Origin: Flavonifractor sp. An112
GTDB taxonomy: Bacteria; Bacillota; Clostridia; Oscillospirales; Oscillospiraceae
Direction of reading: 5' to 3'
NCBI RefSeq assembly: GCF_002161085.1
Contig: NZ_NFLU01000005.1
Coordinates: 146,603 to 210,602 of the forward strand
DNA: 64,000 bases
Under the pieces are notes generated by a model. It did not search any database and was not told the DNA's origin. It worked only from the letters and a program-made list of their open reading frames with translations. The position numbers and the translations under genes are program-made. Each line of letters starts with the position of its first letter. The stretch's first letter is position 1. Below, one piece after another: positions 25,514 to 33,788 of this stretch.

Positions 25514-26980
25514 TCAGCCGCCCATGTAGGAGAAGTGCATATAGTCGTGGTAGCCGGTGGCGTCGTCGCTGTCGGCGGCCCAGGCGTCGCCGCCCCAGCT
25601 CCAGCCGTGGGCCTCAAAGATACGGACCACCGAGCTGTCCGGAGCGATGGAGTAGGGGTTGGTCCCCGGCTCCCAGCAGCTGCCCACCAGCACCTGACCG
25701 TCCCGGATCTGGTAGTTCTCATTGGCGTTCAGGTCAATGGCGGTGCCGCAGTTGTGCTCGCCGGTGGTACCCTCCACATAGCGGAAGCTGCTGGTGCCAT
25801 TGATGGGGAACTGCTCCGGGTCATTGTAGATCTCGGTAAAGATGGCCTTTACATCGTCGGCAATGGCGGCGTGGACCTGGAGGGTGGTGGTAGAGGCCTT
25901 TTTCACCCCGTTGGACAGCGTCCAGATGGGTACCGTAATGGTGGTCATAGCGGCCTGGGCCTCCGCCTGGCTGTCAAAGCGGCGCTTTTCCGTAGAGCCG
26001 AAGAGCAGGTTGTGCTTGGCTTCGTTCTCGCCCTGCATGGACAGCCAGAAGGGCTGGGTCCAGTAGTCGTCCGCGCTGGCCAGCCCCTGGTCCACCTTGT
26101 CCCAGAAGTCGGCTTCCTCCCGCTCGGCCTGGGTCATGGGCCGGTACTGGGCACAGTAGCTGGCGCAGGCGGAGGTCACAGTGCCGCCCCCCTGAAATCC
26201 ATCAAAGACATAGTATTGGGGGGCGTCCTCCAGCAGGCCGTATAGGTAGGCCCCGACCTCGGTTACATACTCCTGGCGGAACAGCTCCTGACCGCTCTCG
26301 CTGTCCACTCCGTACAGCGTGATGGTGACGGTCTCGCCGGTCCGGGCCCGGTCCACCACATTTAGGGTGCGCATCAGTAGCACCGTGCCGTCGCACCGTT
26401 GGATGGGATCGGTCCGGCCAAAGGAGCCGTCGGGCTTGCCGGAGGATACCTGAGTGTCAGCCAGAGCGGATACCGCCGCCTGATGGACCTCATCCATCTG
26501 GTCAAAGTCGGTGAAGAGGGCCTCATTTTCCGGATGGGCGTATTTCTCCTGGATCTCCTCCGGCATGGCGCGGTAGAGCAACACCGCCGCGTCCTCCCGG
26601 GTAATGCTCTCCCCCAGTTGCTCGGGGCTGACAGACAGGGCATCCTCCTCCCGCAGGATGCCGGCGGATGCTGCCGCCAAATAGCCCGCCTCATCCCAGG
26701 CCGCTCCCTGGTCCAGGGCGCTCTGGTAGTCGTCGGGGGCGAAGGTCCGGGTGACCAGAGCCAGGAACTGGCCCCAGCTCATGGTGAGGGCAGGGGCCAG
26801 CTGGTTGTTTCCCACCCCCTGAAGGATGCCCAGCTCCACCGCTCGGGTCATCTCCTCGTAGGCCCAGTGGTCCTGACCCAGATCGGCGTACTCCGCCGCC
26901 TGGGCGGGCAGGACGGACAGGGACATGACCCCGGACAGAGCCAGGGCGCTTACTTTCACACACCAGTTGCGTACCATCAT
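25514..26980 (-). CDS. SLH-anchored M15 family D-Ala-D-Ala carboxypeptidase-like protein
   Basis: A 488-residue exported protein. A signal peptide (VSALALSGVMSLSVLPAQAA) is followed by S-layer-homology repeats (YADLGQDHWAYEEMTRAVELGILQG, then EDAAVLLYRAMPEE and SDGSFGRTDPIQR-type segments) that bind secondary cell-wall polymer. The C-terminal 150 residues match VanY/M15 peptidases: GTTGEHNCGTAIDLNA, with the SxHxxGxAxD pattern in variant form, and a final GYHDYMHFSYMGG carrying the second zinc His. It probably trims peptidoglycan stem peptides. AAGGAAG precedes tandem ATGs at 26980 and 26977. Monocistronic. Confidence 0.87.
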   Translation of the reverse strand: MMVRNWCVKVSALALSGVMSLSVLPAQAAEYADLGQDHWAYEEMTRAVELGILQGVGNNQLAPALTMSWGQFLALVTRTFAPDDYQSALDQGAAWDEAGYLAAASAGILREEDALSVSPEQLGESITREDAAVLLYRAMPEEIQEKYAHPENEALFTDFDQMDEVHQAAVSALADTQVSSGKPDGSFGRTDPIQRCDGTVLLMRTLNVVDRARTGETVTITLYGVDSESGQELFRQEYVTEVGAYLYGLLEDAPQYYVFDGFQGGGTVTSACASYCAQYRPMTQAEREEADFWDKVDQGLASADDYWTQPFWLSMQGENEAKHNLLFGSTEKRRFDSQAEAQAAMTTITVPIWTLSNGVKKASTTTLQVHAAIADDVKAIFTEIYNDPEQFPINGTSSFRYVEGTTGEHNCGTAIDLNANENYQIRDGQVLVGSCWEPGTNPYSIAPDSSVVRIFEAHGWSWGGDAWAADSDDATGYHDYMHFSYMGG

Positions 26981-27166
26981 AATCAGACTTCCTTTCTCTC
27001 TTTTGATCCATAGAACGGATGGTGGCTTTCTCTTGTTAGTGATGCCGGGGAAAGGGACGGTTTTATCTTCAGCAAAATTTTTTGAAAAATGTCGATGTCG
27101 GTCGAGGACTTAGCAAACCATATCCTACCGTATTTTGGTGCAAAATACAATGGTGCCAAAAAGGAC
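26981..27166. other. Intergenic region between divergent units
   Basis: AT-richer than its surroundings. It holds the leader of the SLH-M15 gene on the minus strand and, beyond 27110, upstream sequence for the hydrogenase-maturation promoter. I see no open frame or RNA gene. Confidence 0.5.
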
Positions 27167-27195
27167 TTTACAAAAACTAAAATGTGCAGTATAAT
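27167..27195 (+). promoter_or_regulatory. Promoter of the hydrogenase-maturation operon
   Basis: TTTACA (27167-27172), a 17-base spacer and consensus TATAAT (27190-27195). Predicted transcription start near 27202, giving a leader of about 124 bases before the first ATG (27326). Confidence 0.85.
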
Positions 27196-27201
27196 TTAAC
27201 A

Positions 27202-27310
27202 ACCGACACTGACGCGAAAGGGGTAACAGCCTGACGGGAAAGGGTCGCCGGACAGAACGAACGTATGCTGTGGCGCACCCTTTTTGGGTGCGCCATTTGT
27301 CATTTTTTGC
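27202..27310 (+). promoter_or_regulatory. Candidate attenuator leader RNA of the hyd operon
   Basis: The leader begins with two copies of CTGACGnGAAAGGG (27209 and 27231, 22 bases apart). It can form two exclusive structures. An upstream hairpin pairs GGGTCGCC (27242-27249) and ACAG (27252-27255) with CTGT (27268-27271) and GGCG-C-ACCC (27272-27280), loop 27256-27267. The alternative is a 10-bp terminator hairpin using TGGCGCACCC (27271-27280) with 27286-27295 and a T-rich tail. The shared arm gives the classic antiterminator/terminator logic. It matches no riboswitch class I can name; the ligand or protein is unknown. Confidence 0.6.
27271..27308 (+). terminator. Leader terminator hairpin before the hyd operon
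   Basis: A perfect 10-bp stem (27271-27280 with 27286-27295, loop TTTTT) followed by TTTGTCATTTTTT. It stands just before the ribosome site (27311-27317), so it acts inside the leader, not at the end of another gene. Confidence 0.85.
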
Positions 27311-27325
27311 AAGGAGGAAATTGCT

Positions 27326-27583
27326 ATGGAAGAGACCCGCGTGGCCCTGCTGGGCGTGGTGGTGGAGAACCCAGACTCCGTGGAGGAGCTCAACGCCCTG
27401 CTCCACGAATACAAGGACTATATCATCGGCCGGATGGGCATCCCCTACCGGGAACGGAAGGTGAACATCATCTCCATCGTGCTGGACGCCCCCGCCGATG
27501 CCATCAGCGCCCTGTCCGGCAAGGCCGGTATGCTGCCCGGAGTGAGCTGCAAGGCGGTGTACTCCAAGCTGCCCAATGAATGA
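27326..27583 (+). CDS. TM1266-family iron-only hydrogenase system regulator
   Basis: An 85-residue ACT-like protein (RVALLGVVVENPDSVEELNALLHEYKDYIIGRMGIPYRERKVNIISIVLDA). The family is annotated as putative regulator of [FeFe]-hydrogenase systems because it is nearly always encoded beside hydE, hydF and hydG; its fold resembles the NikR C-terminal ligand domain and it has no DNA-binding segment. AAGGAGG lies eight bases before the ATG, and its last eight bases overlap hydE. As the first gene after the attenuator-like leader, it might take part in sensing, but that is inference. Confidence 0.88.
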   Translation: MEETRVALLGVVVENPDSVEELNALLHEYKDYIIGRMGIPYRERKVNIISIVLDAPADAISALSGKAGMLPGVSCKAVYSKLPNE

Positions 27584-28613
27584 GCTGCTGGACAAGCTGT
27601 GCCGTCAGCGGCGGCTGGACCGGGACGAGTGGCGAACCCTGCTGGCCGGTCGGCACAGCCTGGATCAGCAGGACCTCTTTGCCCGGGGACTGGAGGAGCG
27701 CCGCCGGTGGTACGGGGATCAGATCTACGTCCGGGGGTTAATTGAGTGTAGTAATATCTGCAAAAATAACTGTCTGTATTGTGGTATCCGGCGGGATAAC
27801 CGCCATGCAACCCGTTACCGGCTGGACCGGGACACCATTCTGGCCTGCTGCGAAAAGGGCTACGGCTGGGGCTTTCGCACCTTCGTGCTCCAGGGAGGCG
27901 AGGACCCGGGGCTCACCCCGGACTGGGTGGCGGAGACGGTGGCGGCCATCAAGGCACGCTTTCCGGACTGCGCCGTGACCCTCTCCCTGGGGGAGTTCGA
28001 GCGGGAAGTGTACCAGCTGTGGTTTGACGCCGGAGCCGACCGCTACCTCCTCCGCCACGAGACCGCCGACCCCGTCCACTATGGAAAACTCCACCCGCCG
28101 GAGCTGACCCTGGAGCACCGGCTGAACTGCCTGCGTACCCTGAAGGACATCGGCTACCAGGTGGGGGCCGGGTTCATGGTGGGCTCTCCGGGCCAAACGG
28201 TGGACACTCTGGCGGAAGATTTCTGCTTCCTCCAGGACTTCCAGCCCCACATGGTGGGCCTGGGGCCCTTCATCCCTCAAAAGGACACCCCCTTTGCCGG
28301 GGAGAAGGCGGGCACCCTGGAGGACACCCTGATTTTGCTCTCTCTGGTGCGGCTCACCTTACCCAAGGTGCTGCTGCCCGCCACTACCGCCCTGGGCACC
28401 ATCCATCCCCAGGGCCGGGAGCTGGGCATTCTGGCAGGGGCCAACGTGGTGATGCCCAATCTGTCGCCCCCTGCCGCCCGGGACAAGTACACCCTTTATG
28501 ACAACAAGCTCTGCACGGGCGACGAGGCCGCCGAGCACCTGGCGGGCCTGAAACAGCGCCTGGCCGCCATCGGCTGCACCGTGGCCGTCCACCGTGGAGA
28601 CTTTCCTGATTAG
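27576..28613 (+). CDS. hydE: [FeFe] hydrogenase maturase HydE, radical SAM
   Basis: A 345-residue radical SAM enzyme with the CxxxCxxC cluster motif at C62, C66 and C69 (ICKNNCLYCGIRRDN), the GG-E-like segment FVLQGGEDPGLT, and GFMVGSPGQTVDTLAED of the BioB/HydE barrel. HydE works after HydG on the Fe(CO)2(CN) synthon to build the 2Fe subcluster of the H-cluster. It starts inside the end of the TM1266-like gene and is followed by hydG after 61 bases, a gap that contains a third copy of the leader motif. Confidence 0.95.
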   Translation: MNELLDKLCRQRRLDRDEWRTLLAGRHSLDQQDLFARGLEERRRWYGDQIYVRGLIECSNICKNNCLYCGIRRDNRHATRYRLDRDTILACCEKGYGWGFRTFVLQGGEDPGLTPDWVAETVAAIKARFPDCAVTLSLGEFEREVYQLWFDAGADRYLLRHETADPVHYGKLHPPELTLEHRLNCLRTLKDIGYQVGAGFMVGSPGQTVDTLAEDFCFLQDFQPHMVGLGPFIPQKDTPFAGEKAGTLEDTLILLSLVRLTLPKVLLPATTALGTIHPQGRELGILAGANVVMPNLSPPAARDKYTLYDNKLCTGDEAAEHLAGLKQRLAAIGCTVAVHRGDFPD

Positions 28614-28625
28614 AAAGAGAAAAAA

Positions 28626-28640
28626 CTGACGGGGAAGGGT
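28626..28640 (+). promoter_or_regulatory. Third copy of the hyd leader motif, upstream of hydG
   Basis: CTGACGGGGAAGGGT at 28626-28640 repeats the motif seen twice in the operon leader (27209-27224, 27231-27245). It is followed by TTTGCCCTGACCC, which can pair weakly with the GGG of the motif. No terminator follows here; the hydG ribosome site (AAAGGAAG) is 20 bases further on. Confidence 0.5.
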
Positions 28641-28674
28641 TTTGCCCTGACCCAAAAGAAAGGAAGTAATCCCC

Positions 28675-30093
28675 ATGTACGATCCCAAATCCAGAAAAGC
28701 AGAGGACTTCATCAACCACCAGGAGATCCTGGACTCCCTGGCCTACGCCGACGCCCATAAGAACGATGTGGCCGTCATCGACGCCATCCTGGAGAAGGCC
28801 AGACTCCGCAAGGGCCTGACCCACCGGGAGGCCTCGGTGCTGCTGGCCTGTGAGCTGGAGGACAAGAACCAGGAGATCTATGAGCTGGCCCGCCAGATCA
28901 AGAAGGACTTCTATGGCGACCGCATCGTCATGTTCGCCCCCCTGTACCTGTCCAACTACTGCGTCAACGGCTGCCTCTACTGCCCCTACCACGCCAAGAA
29001 TAAGCACATCCCCCGCAAGAAGCTGACCCAGGAGGAGATCAAGGCCGAGGTTATCGCTCTCCAGGACATGGGCCACAAGCGGCTGGCGCTGGAGGCGGGC
29101 GAGGACCCGGTGAACAATCCTCTGGAGTACATTCTGGAGTCCATCAAGACCATCTACTCCATCAAGCACAAGAACGGCGCCATCCGCCGGGTGAACGTGA
29201 ACATCGCCGCCACCACGGTGGAGGACTACCGCAAGCTGAAGGAGGCCGGGATCGGCACCTATATCCTGTTCCAGGAGACCTACCACAAGGAGAGCTATGA
29301 GAAGCTCCACCCCACCGGACCCAAGAGCAACTATGCCTATCACACCGAGGCCCACGACCGGGCCATGGAGGGCGGCATCGACGACGTGGGCCTGGGCGTG
29401 CTCTTCGGTCTGGAGCTCTACCGCTACGAGTTTGCCGGCCTGCTGATGCACGCCGAGCATCTGGAGGCGGTGTTCGGGGTAGGCCCCCACACCATCAGCG
29501 TGCCCCGTGTGTGCCCCGCCGACGACATCGACCCCGGCGCCTTTGACAACGGCATCTCCGACGAGATCTTTGAGAAGATCGTGGCCTGCATCCGGGTGGC
29601 AGTGCCCTATACCGGCATGATCATCTCCACCCGTGAGTCCCAGAAGGTGCGCCAGCGGGTGCTGGAGCTGGGCATCTCCCAGATCTCCGGCGGTTCCCGC
29701 ACCAGCGTGGGCGGCTATGTGGAGAAGGAGCCGGAGGAGGAGTCCTCCGCCCAGTTCGACGTGTCCGACACCCGTACCCTGGACGAGGTGGTGCGCTGGC
29801 TGATGGAGCTGGGCTATGTGCCCTCCTTCTGTACCGCCTGCTACCGGGAGGGGAGAACCGGCGACCGGTTCATGTCTCTGTGCAAGGCGGGCCAGATCCA
29901 GAACTGCTGCCTGCCCAACGCCCTCATGACCTTGAAGGAGTACCTGATGGACTATGCCGCTCCCGAGACCAAGGCTGTGGGCGAAAAGGTTATCGCCCAG
30001 CAGCAGGCCTACATCACCAACCCCAAGGTGAAGGAGATCGTGGCTGAACGGCTGGTGAAGATCGCCCAGGGCGAGCGGGATTTCCGGTTCTGA
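28675..30093 (+). CDS. hydG: [FeFe] hydrogenase maturase HydG, radical SAM tyrosine lyase
   Basis: A 472-residue radical SAM enzyme that cleaves tyrosine to p-cresol, CO and CN- for the H-cluster. The SAM cluster motif is YCVNGCLYCPYH (C96, C100, C103). The HydG-specific C-terminal region carries CTACYREGRTGDRFM (C386, C389) and a later Cys, the ligands of the second, auxiliary cluster that holds the dangler iron. Length is standard. AAAGGAAG precedes the ATG. The gene sits between hydE and hydF as in many clostridia. Confidence 0.96.
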   Translation: MYDPKSRKAEDFINHQEILDSLAYADAHKNDVAVIDAILEKARLRKGLTHREASVLLACELEDKNQEIYELARQIKKDFYGDRIVMFAPLYLSNYCVNGCLYCPYHAKNKHIPRKKLTQEEIKAEVIALQDMGHKRLALEAGEDPVNNPLEYILESIKTIYSIKHKNGAIRRVNVNIAATTVEDYRKLKEAGIGTYILFQETYHKESYEKLHPTGPKSNYAYHTEAHDRAMEGGIDDVGLGVLFGLELYRYEFAGLLMHAEHLEAVFGVGPHTISVPRVCPADDIDPGAFDNGISDEIFEKIVACIRVAVPYTGMIISTRESQKVRQRVLELGISQISGGSRTSVGGYVEKEPEEESSAQFDVSDTRTLDEVVRWLMELGYVPSFCTACYREGRTGDRFMSLCKAGQIQNCCLPNALMTLKEYLMDYAAPETKAVGEKVIAQQQAYITNPKVKEIVAERLVKIAQGERDFRF

Positions 30094-30116
30094 TCCTATG
30101 ACTTGAATGTTCGCAA

Positions 30117-30139
30117 CGGGGCGGCCTCCGGGCCGCCCT
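30117..30139 (+). other. GC-rich intercistronic hairpin between hydG and hydF
   Basis: An 8-bp stem GGGCGGCC/GGCCGCCC (30119-30126 with 30131-30138) and a four-base loop, with no T run. More likely an mRNA stability or processing element than a terminator. Confidence 0.6.
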
Positions 30140-30169
30140 GTCTGCTATCCGAATAAGGAGGTCTTTCCT

Positions 30170-31363
30170 ATGAGCCTGAATGCCACCCCCGCAGGCGAGC
30201 GGGTCCACATCGCCTTTTTCGGCCGGCGCAACGCCGGTAAGTCCAGCCTGGTCAACGCCTTCACCGGCCAGGATCTGGCCATTGTGTCCGACGTGAAGGG
30301 CACCACCACCGACCCGGTGTACAAGGCCATGGAGCTGCTCCCTCTGGGTCCGGTGCAGATCATCGACACCCCCGGCATCGACGACGAGGGCGCCCTGGGT
30401 GAACTGCGGGTGAAAAAGACCCGGCAGGTGCTGAACAAAACCGACCTGGCCATTCTGGTGGCCGACGCCACCCAGCCCCTGGGCAAGGCAGAGGAGGAAC
30501 TGATTTCTCTTATCAAGGATAAGGGCATCCCCTATCTGCTGGCCTGGAACAAGGCCGACCTGCTGGACAGCGTGCCCGAGGAGGGGGAGAATACCCTGTG
30601 GGTGAGCGCCCTCACCGGGCTCCACATTCACGAATTGAAGGAGAAGGCCGCCCGGCTGGCGGGGCAGGAGGGCCCCAAGCGGCCCCTCATCGCCGATCTT
30701 CTTCAGCCCGGCGACACGGTGGTGCTGGTGGTGCCCATCGACAAGGCGGCCCCCAAGGGCCGGTTGATCCTGCCCCAGCAGCAGACCATCCGGGACGTGC
30801 TGGAGGCGGGAGCTGCCGCCCTGGTGTGCCGGAATACCGAGCTGGCCCTCACCCTGGCGGGGCTGCCCAAGCCGCCCCGGCTGGTGGTCACCGACAGCCA
30901 GGTGTTCGGAAAGGTGGCCAAGATCGTGCCCCGTGAGGTGCCCCTCACCTCCTTCTCCATCCTCATGGCCCGGTACAAGGGCGATCTGGCCCTCACGGTG
31001 GAGGGGGCCCGGGCGGTGAAGGACCTGAAAGCCGGGGACAAGGTGCTTATCGCCGAGGGCTGTACCCACCACCGCCAGTGCGAGGACATCGGTACGGTGA
31101 AGTTGCCCCGCTGGATCAAGGAAGCCACCGGGGTGGAGCCGGACTACACCTTCTGCTCCGGCCGGGAGTACCCGGAGGACTTGACACCCTACAAGCTGGT
31201 GATCCACTGCGGGGGCTGCACCCTGGGGGAGCGGGAGATGAAGTACCGCCAGCGCACCGCCGCCGATCAGGGCATTCCCATCACCAACTACGGCATCCTG
31301 ATTGCCTCCCTCAACGGCATCCTGGAGCGCACTCTGGAGCCCTTCCCGGAATTTCATAGATGA
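30170..31363 (+). CDS. hydF: [FeFe] hydrogenase maturation GTPase HydF
   Basis: A 397-residue scaffold GTPase that receives the 2Fe precursor and passes it to the hydrogenase. The N-terminal G domain shows FGRRNAGKSSLVNAF (P-loop, 18-25), the DTPGIDDEG G3 motif and WNKADL (G4). The C-terminal cluster domain has the Fe-S ligand pattern CTHH early and HCGGC (VIHCGGCTLGERE) near the end. AAGGAGG lies eight bases before ATG 30170. It closes the operon with a terminator. The hydrogenase catalytic subunit itself is not encoded in this window. Confidence 0.95.
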   Translation: MSLNATPAGERVHIAFFGRRNAGKSSLVNAFTGQDLAIVSDVKGTTTDPVYKAMELLPLGPVQIIDTPGIDDEGALGELRVKKTRQVLNKTDLAILVADATQPLGKAEEELISLIKDKGIPYLLAWNKADLLDSVPEEGENTLWVSALTGLHIHELKEKAARLAGQEGPKRPLIADLLQPGDTVVLVVPIDKAAPKGRLILPQQQTIRDVLEAGAAALVCRNTELALTLAGLPKPPRLVVTDSQVFGKVAKIVPREVPLTSFSILMARYKGDLALTVEGARAVKDLKAGDKVLIAEGCTHHRQCEDIGTVKLPRWIKEATGVEPDYTFCSGREYPEDLTPYKLVIHCGGCTLGEREMKYRQRTAADQGIPITNYGILIASLNGILERTLEPFPEFHR

Positions 31364-31397
31364 AAAAAGGACCGCTGCATCGCAGCGGTCCTTTTTA
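31364..31397. terminator. Bidirectional terminator of hydF and metH
   Basis: A stem of about 15 bp (31364-31378 with 31382-31396, loop ATC), flanked by A and T runs between convergent genes. Confidence 0.93.
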
Positions 31398-31403
31398 TGT
31401 TTG

Positions 31404-33788
31404 TCAGCCTTGATAGATCTCCTTGGCGTACCGGACGGTGGCCATGGCGTCCTTGGCGTAGCAGTCCGCCCCGATCTGGTCGGCGTAGGCCGGGGTCAGC
31501 ACCGCGCCGCCCACCACGATCTTCACCTGAGGGCAGGTCGAGCGCAGCTGGCGGATGGTCTCCTCCATACTCACCACCGTGGTAGTCATCAGGGCGCTGA
31601 GGCCCACCAGTTTCACGCCGGGCTGTCCGGCGGCCTCCACGATGCGCTCCGGGGCCACGTCCCGGCCCAGATCGATGACGGCAAAGCTGTAGTTTTCCAG
31701 CAGCACCTTGACGATGTTCTTGCCGATGTCGTGGATGTCCCCCTTGACGGTGGCCAGCACCACGGCCCCCTGGCTGGGCCGGTCCTCGCCGGACATGGCG
31801 TTCTGCACCACCTCAAAGGCGGCCTTGGCGGCCTCAGCGCTCATGAGCAGCTGGGGCAGGAAGAGAGTGCCCTTCTCAAAGCCCTGACCCACCTGGTCCA
31901 GGGCGGGGATGAGCACGCTGTCCACGATGTCCAGCGGGGCCTTACCGCCGTCCAGAGCGGCCTTGGCGGCCTGCGCCGCCCCCTCCTTGCTGCCCCGCAG
32001 GACGCAGTCGGTGAGAGAGGGGCCATCCGTAGAGGAAACAGGGGCGGCGGTGGTCTCCTGCCCGCCGTAGGCGGCGATGTAGCGGCCGCACTGGGGGTCC
32101 AGACCCATGAGAGCCTGATAGCCCCGCCAGGCCCCCATCATGGCGGCGTTGTTGGGGTTGAGGATGGCGCAGTCCAGCCCCTGCTGGAGGGCCATGGTAA
32201 AGAAGGCGGTGTTCACCAGCTCCCGCTTGGGGAGACCGAAGGACACGTTGGACACGCCCAGGATGGTGGATACCCCCAGCTCCTGCTTAATGCGGCCCAC
32301 CGCCTCCAGGGTGATTCTGGCGGCCTCCGGCTCGGAGGAGATGGTGAGGGTCAGGGGGTCGATGACGATCTCCTTTTTGGGGATGCCGTACTGAGCGGCG
32401 GTGTCGCAGATCTTTCTGGCGATGGCCAGCCGCCCCTCCGCGGTGGGGGGGATGCCGTTCTCGTCCAGGGCCAGGCCCACCACCACGCCGCCGTACTTCT
32501 TCACCAGGGGGAAGAGGGCGGCCATGCTCTCGGCCTTGCCGGACACCGAGTTGAGCATGGGCTTGCCGTTGTAGCGGCGCATGGCCCGCTCCATGGCCTC
32601 TGGGTCGGAGGTGTCCAGCTGGAGGGGGAGGGGGAGGACAGCCTGAAGGGCCTCCATCACCTCCACCAGCAGGGCGGGCTCGTCGATCTCAGGCAGGCCC
32701 ACGTTCACGTCCAGCACCTGGGCCCCCGCCTCCTCCTGGGCAAAGGCCTCGTTGAGGAGGTACTCAATGTTGTGGTCCCGCAGGGCCTGCTGGAACTTCT
32801 TCTTGCCGGTGGGGTTGATGCGCTCGCCGATGACCACCGGGGCGGGGCCGATCTCCACCGCCTGGGCGTAGGAGGACACCAGGGTGCGGCCCTTGTCCGC
32901 GGCAGGGGTGAAGGGCTTGTCCCGGCACACGTCCACGGCCGCCTCAATGTGGTCGGGGGTGGTGCCGCAGCAGCCGCCCAGGATCTGGACGCCCAGGTCG
33001 GCGATGGTCCCCATGTGGACGGCAAACTCCGCCGGGCCCACGTCAAAGACGGTGCAGCCGTCGCAGGCGTGGGGCAGACCGGCGTTGGGGTTGACCACCA
33101 GGGGCACCGAGGCATATTCCACCAACTGCTTGACGATGGGCACCATCTGGGCGGGGCCCAGGCCGCAGTTGACGCCCAGGGCATCCACACCCAGGCCCTC
33201 CAGCAGGGCCACGGTGGAGGCGGGGGTGCCGCCGGTGAGCAGCTTGCCGTTCTCCCCGTACACAGTGGTGACCACCACCGGCAGGTCGCTGTTCTCCTTG
33301 GCGGCCAGCACGGCGGCCTTGGCCTCGTAGGAGTCGCTCATGGTTTCGATGAGCACCAGGTCGGCCCCGGCGGCGGCGCCCGCTTTTACCACCTGGGCGT
33401 ACAGGGCCACCGCGTCCTCAAAGTCCAGGTCGCCCATGGGCTTCAAGAGCTTGCCGGTGGGGCCCATGTCCAGGGCCACGAACACGTCGGGCCGGGGGTC
33501 GGCGTCTCTGGCCTCGCAGGCCAGCCGCACACCAGCGGTCACCAGCTCCTCCAGATCAAACTGACCGCCGGCGGGGAACTTCAGGGCGTTGGCGCCGAAG
33601 GTATTGGTACATAGAATGTTGCTTCCCGCCTTCAGATAGGCCCGGTGGAGGTTGGAAATGCGGTCCGGGTGGAGCAGGTTCCAGGTCTCGGGCAGCTCGC
33701 CGCCCTTCAGGCCCTGAGCCTGGAGCAGGGTGCCGGTGCCGCCGTCAAAAAACAGGCGCTGGCTGTGCAGCGCGTCGATGAATTTCAT
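31404..33788 (-). CDS. metH: Cobalamin-dependent methionine synthase, without activation domain
   Basis: A 794-residue enzyme that methylates homocysteine with methyltetrahydrofolate through B12. Domain order: Zn-dependent homocysteine methyltransferase (FFDGGTGTLLQAQGL, VNCGLGP and GGCCGTTPDHI as Cys ligands), pterin-binding domain (VIGERINPTGKKKF, LDVNVGLP), then the cobalamin cap and Rossmann domain with DIHDIGKNIV, the base-off His motif. It stops there; the AdoMet-dependent reactivation domain found in E. coli MetH is missing and is probably supplied by the gene just upstream. Its start overlaps that gene by four bases (ATGA). Confidence 0.95.
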   Translation of the reverse strand: MKFIDALHSQRLFFDGGTGTLLQAQGLKGGELPETWNLLHPDRISNLHRAYLKAGSNILCTNTFGANALKFPAGGQFDLEELVTAGVRLACEARDADPRPDVFVALDMGPTGKLLKPMGDLDFEDAVALYAQVVKAGAAAGADLVLIETMSDSYEAKAAVLAAKENSDLPVVVTTVYGENGKLLTGGTPASTVALLEGLGVDALGVNCGLGPAQMVPIVKQLVEYASVPLVVNPNAGLPHACDGCTVFDVGPAEFAVHMGTIADLGVQILGGCCGTTPDHIEAAVDVCRDKPFTPAADKGRTLVSSYAQAVEIGPAPVVIGERINPTGKKKFQQALRDHNIEYLLNEAFAQEEAGAQVLDVNVGLPEIDEPALLVEVMEALQAVLPLPLQLDTSDPEAMERAMRRYNGKPMLNSVSGKAESMAALFPLVKKYGGVVVGLALDENGIPPTAEGRLAIARKICDTAAQYGIPKKEIVIDPLTLTISSEPEAARITLEAVGRIKQELGVSTILGVSNVSFGLPKRELVNTAFFTMALQQGLDCAILNPNNAAMMGAWRGYQALMGLDPQCGRYIAAYGGQETTAAPVSSTDGPSLTDCVLRGSKEGAAQAAKAALDGGKAPLDIVDSVLIPALDQVGQGFEKGTLFLPQLLMSAEAAKAAFEVVQNAMSGEDRPSQGAVVLATVKGDIHDIGKNIVKVLLENYSFAVIDLGRDVAPERIVEAAGQPGVKLVGLSALMTTTVVSMEETIRQLRSTCPQVKIVVGGAVLTPAYADQIGADCYAKDAMATVRYAKEIYQG

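Noticed and set aside
31302..33614. Very long open frame antisense to metH, and similar ones antisense to metG, galU, nhaC and others
   Set aside because: High GC at third positions opens antisense frames. They are His/Gly/Val-rich, lack ribosome sites and mirror conserved genes.
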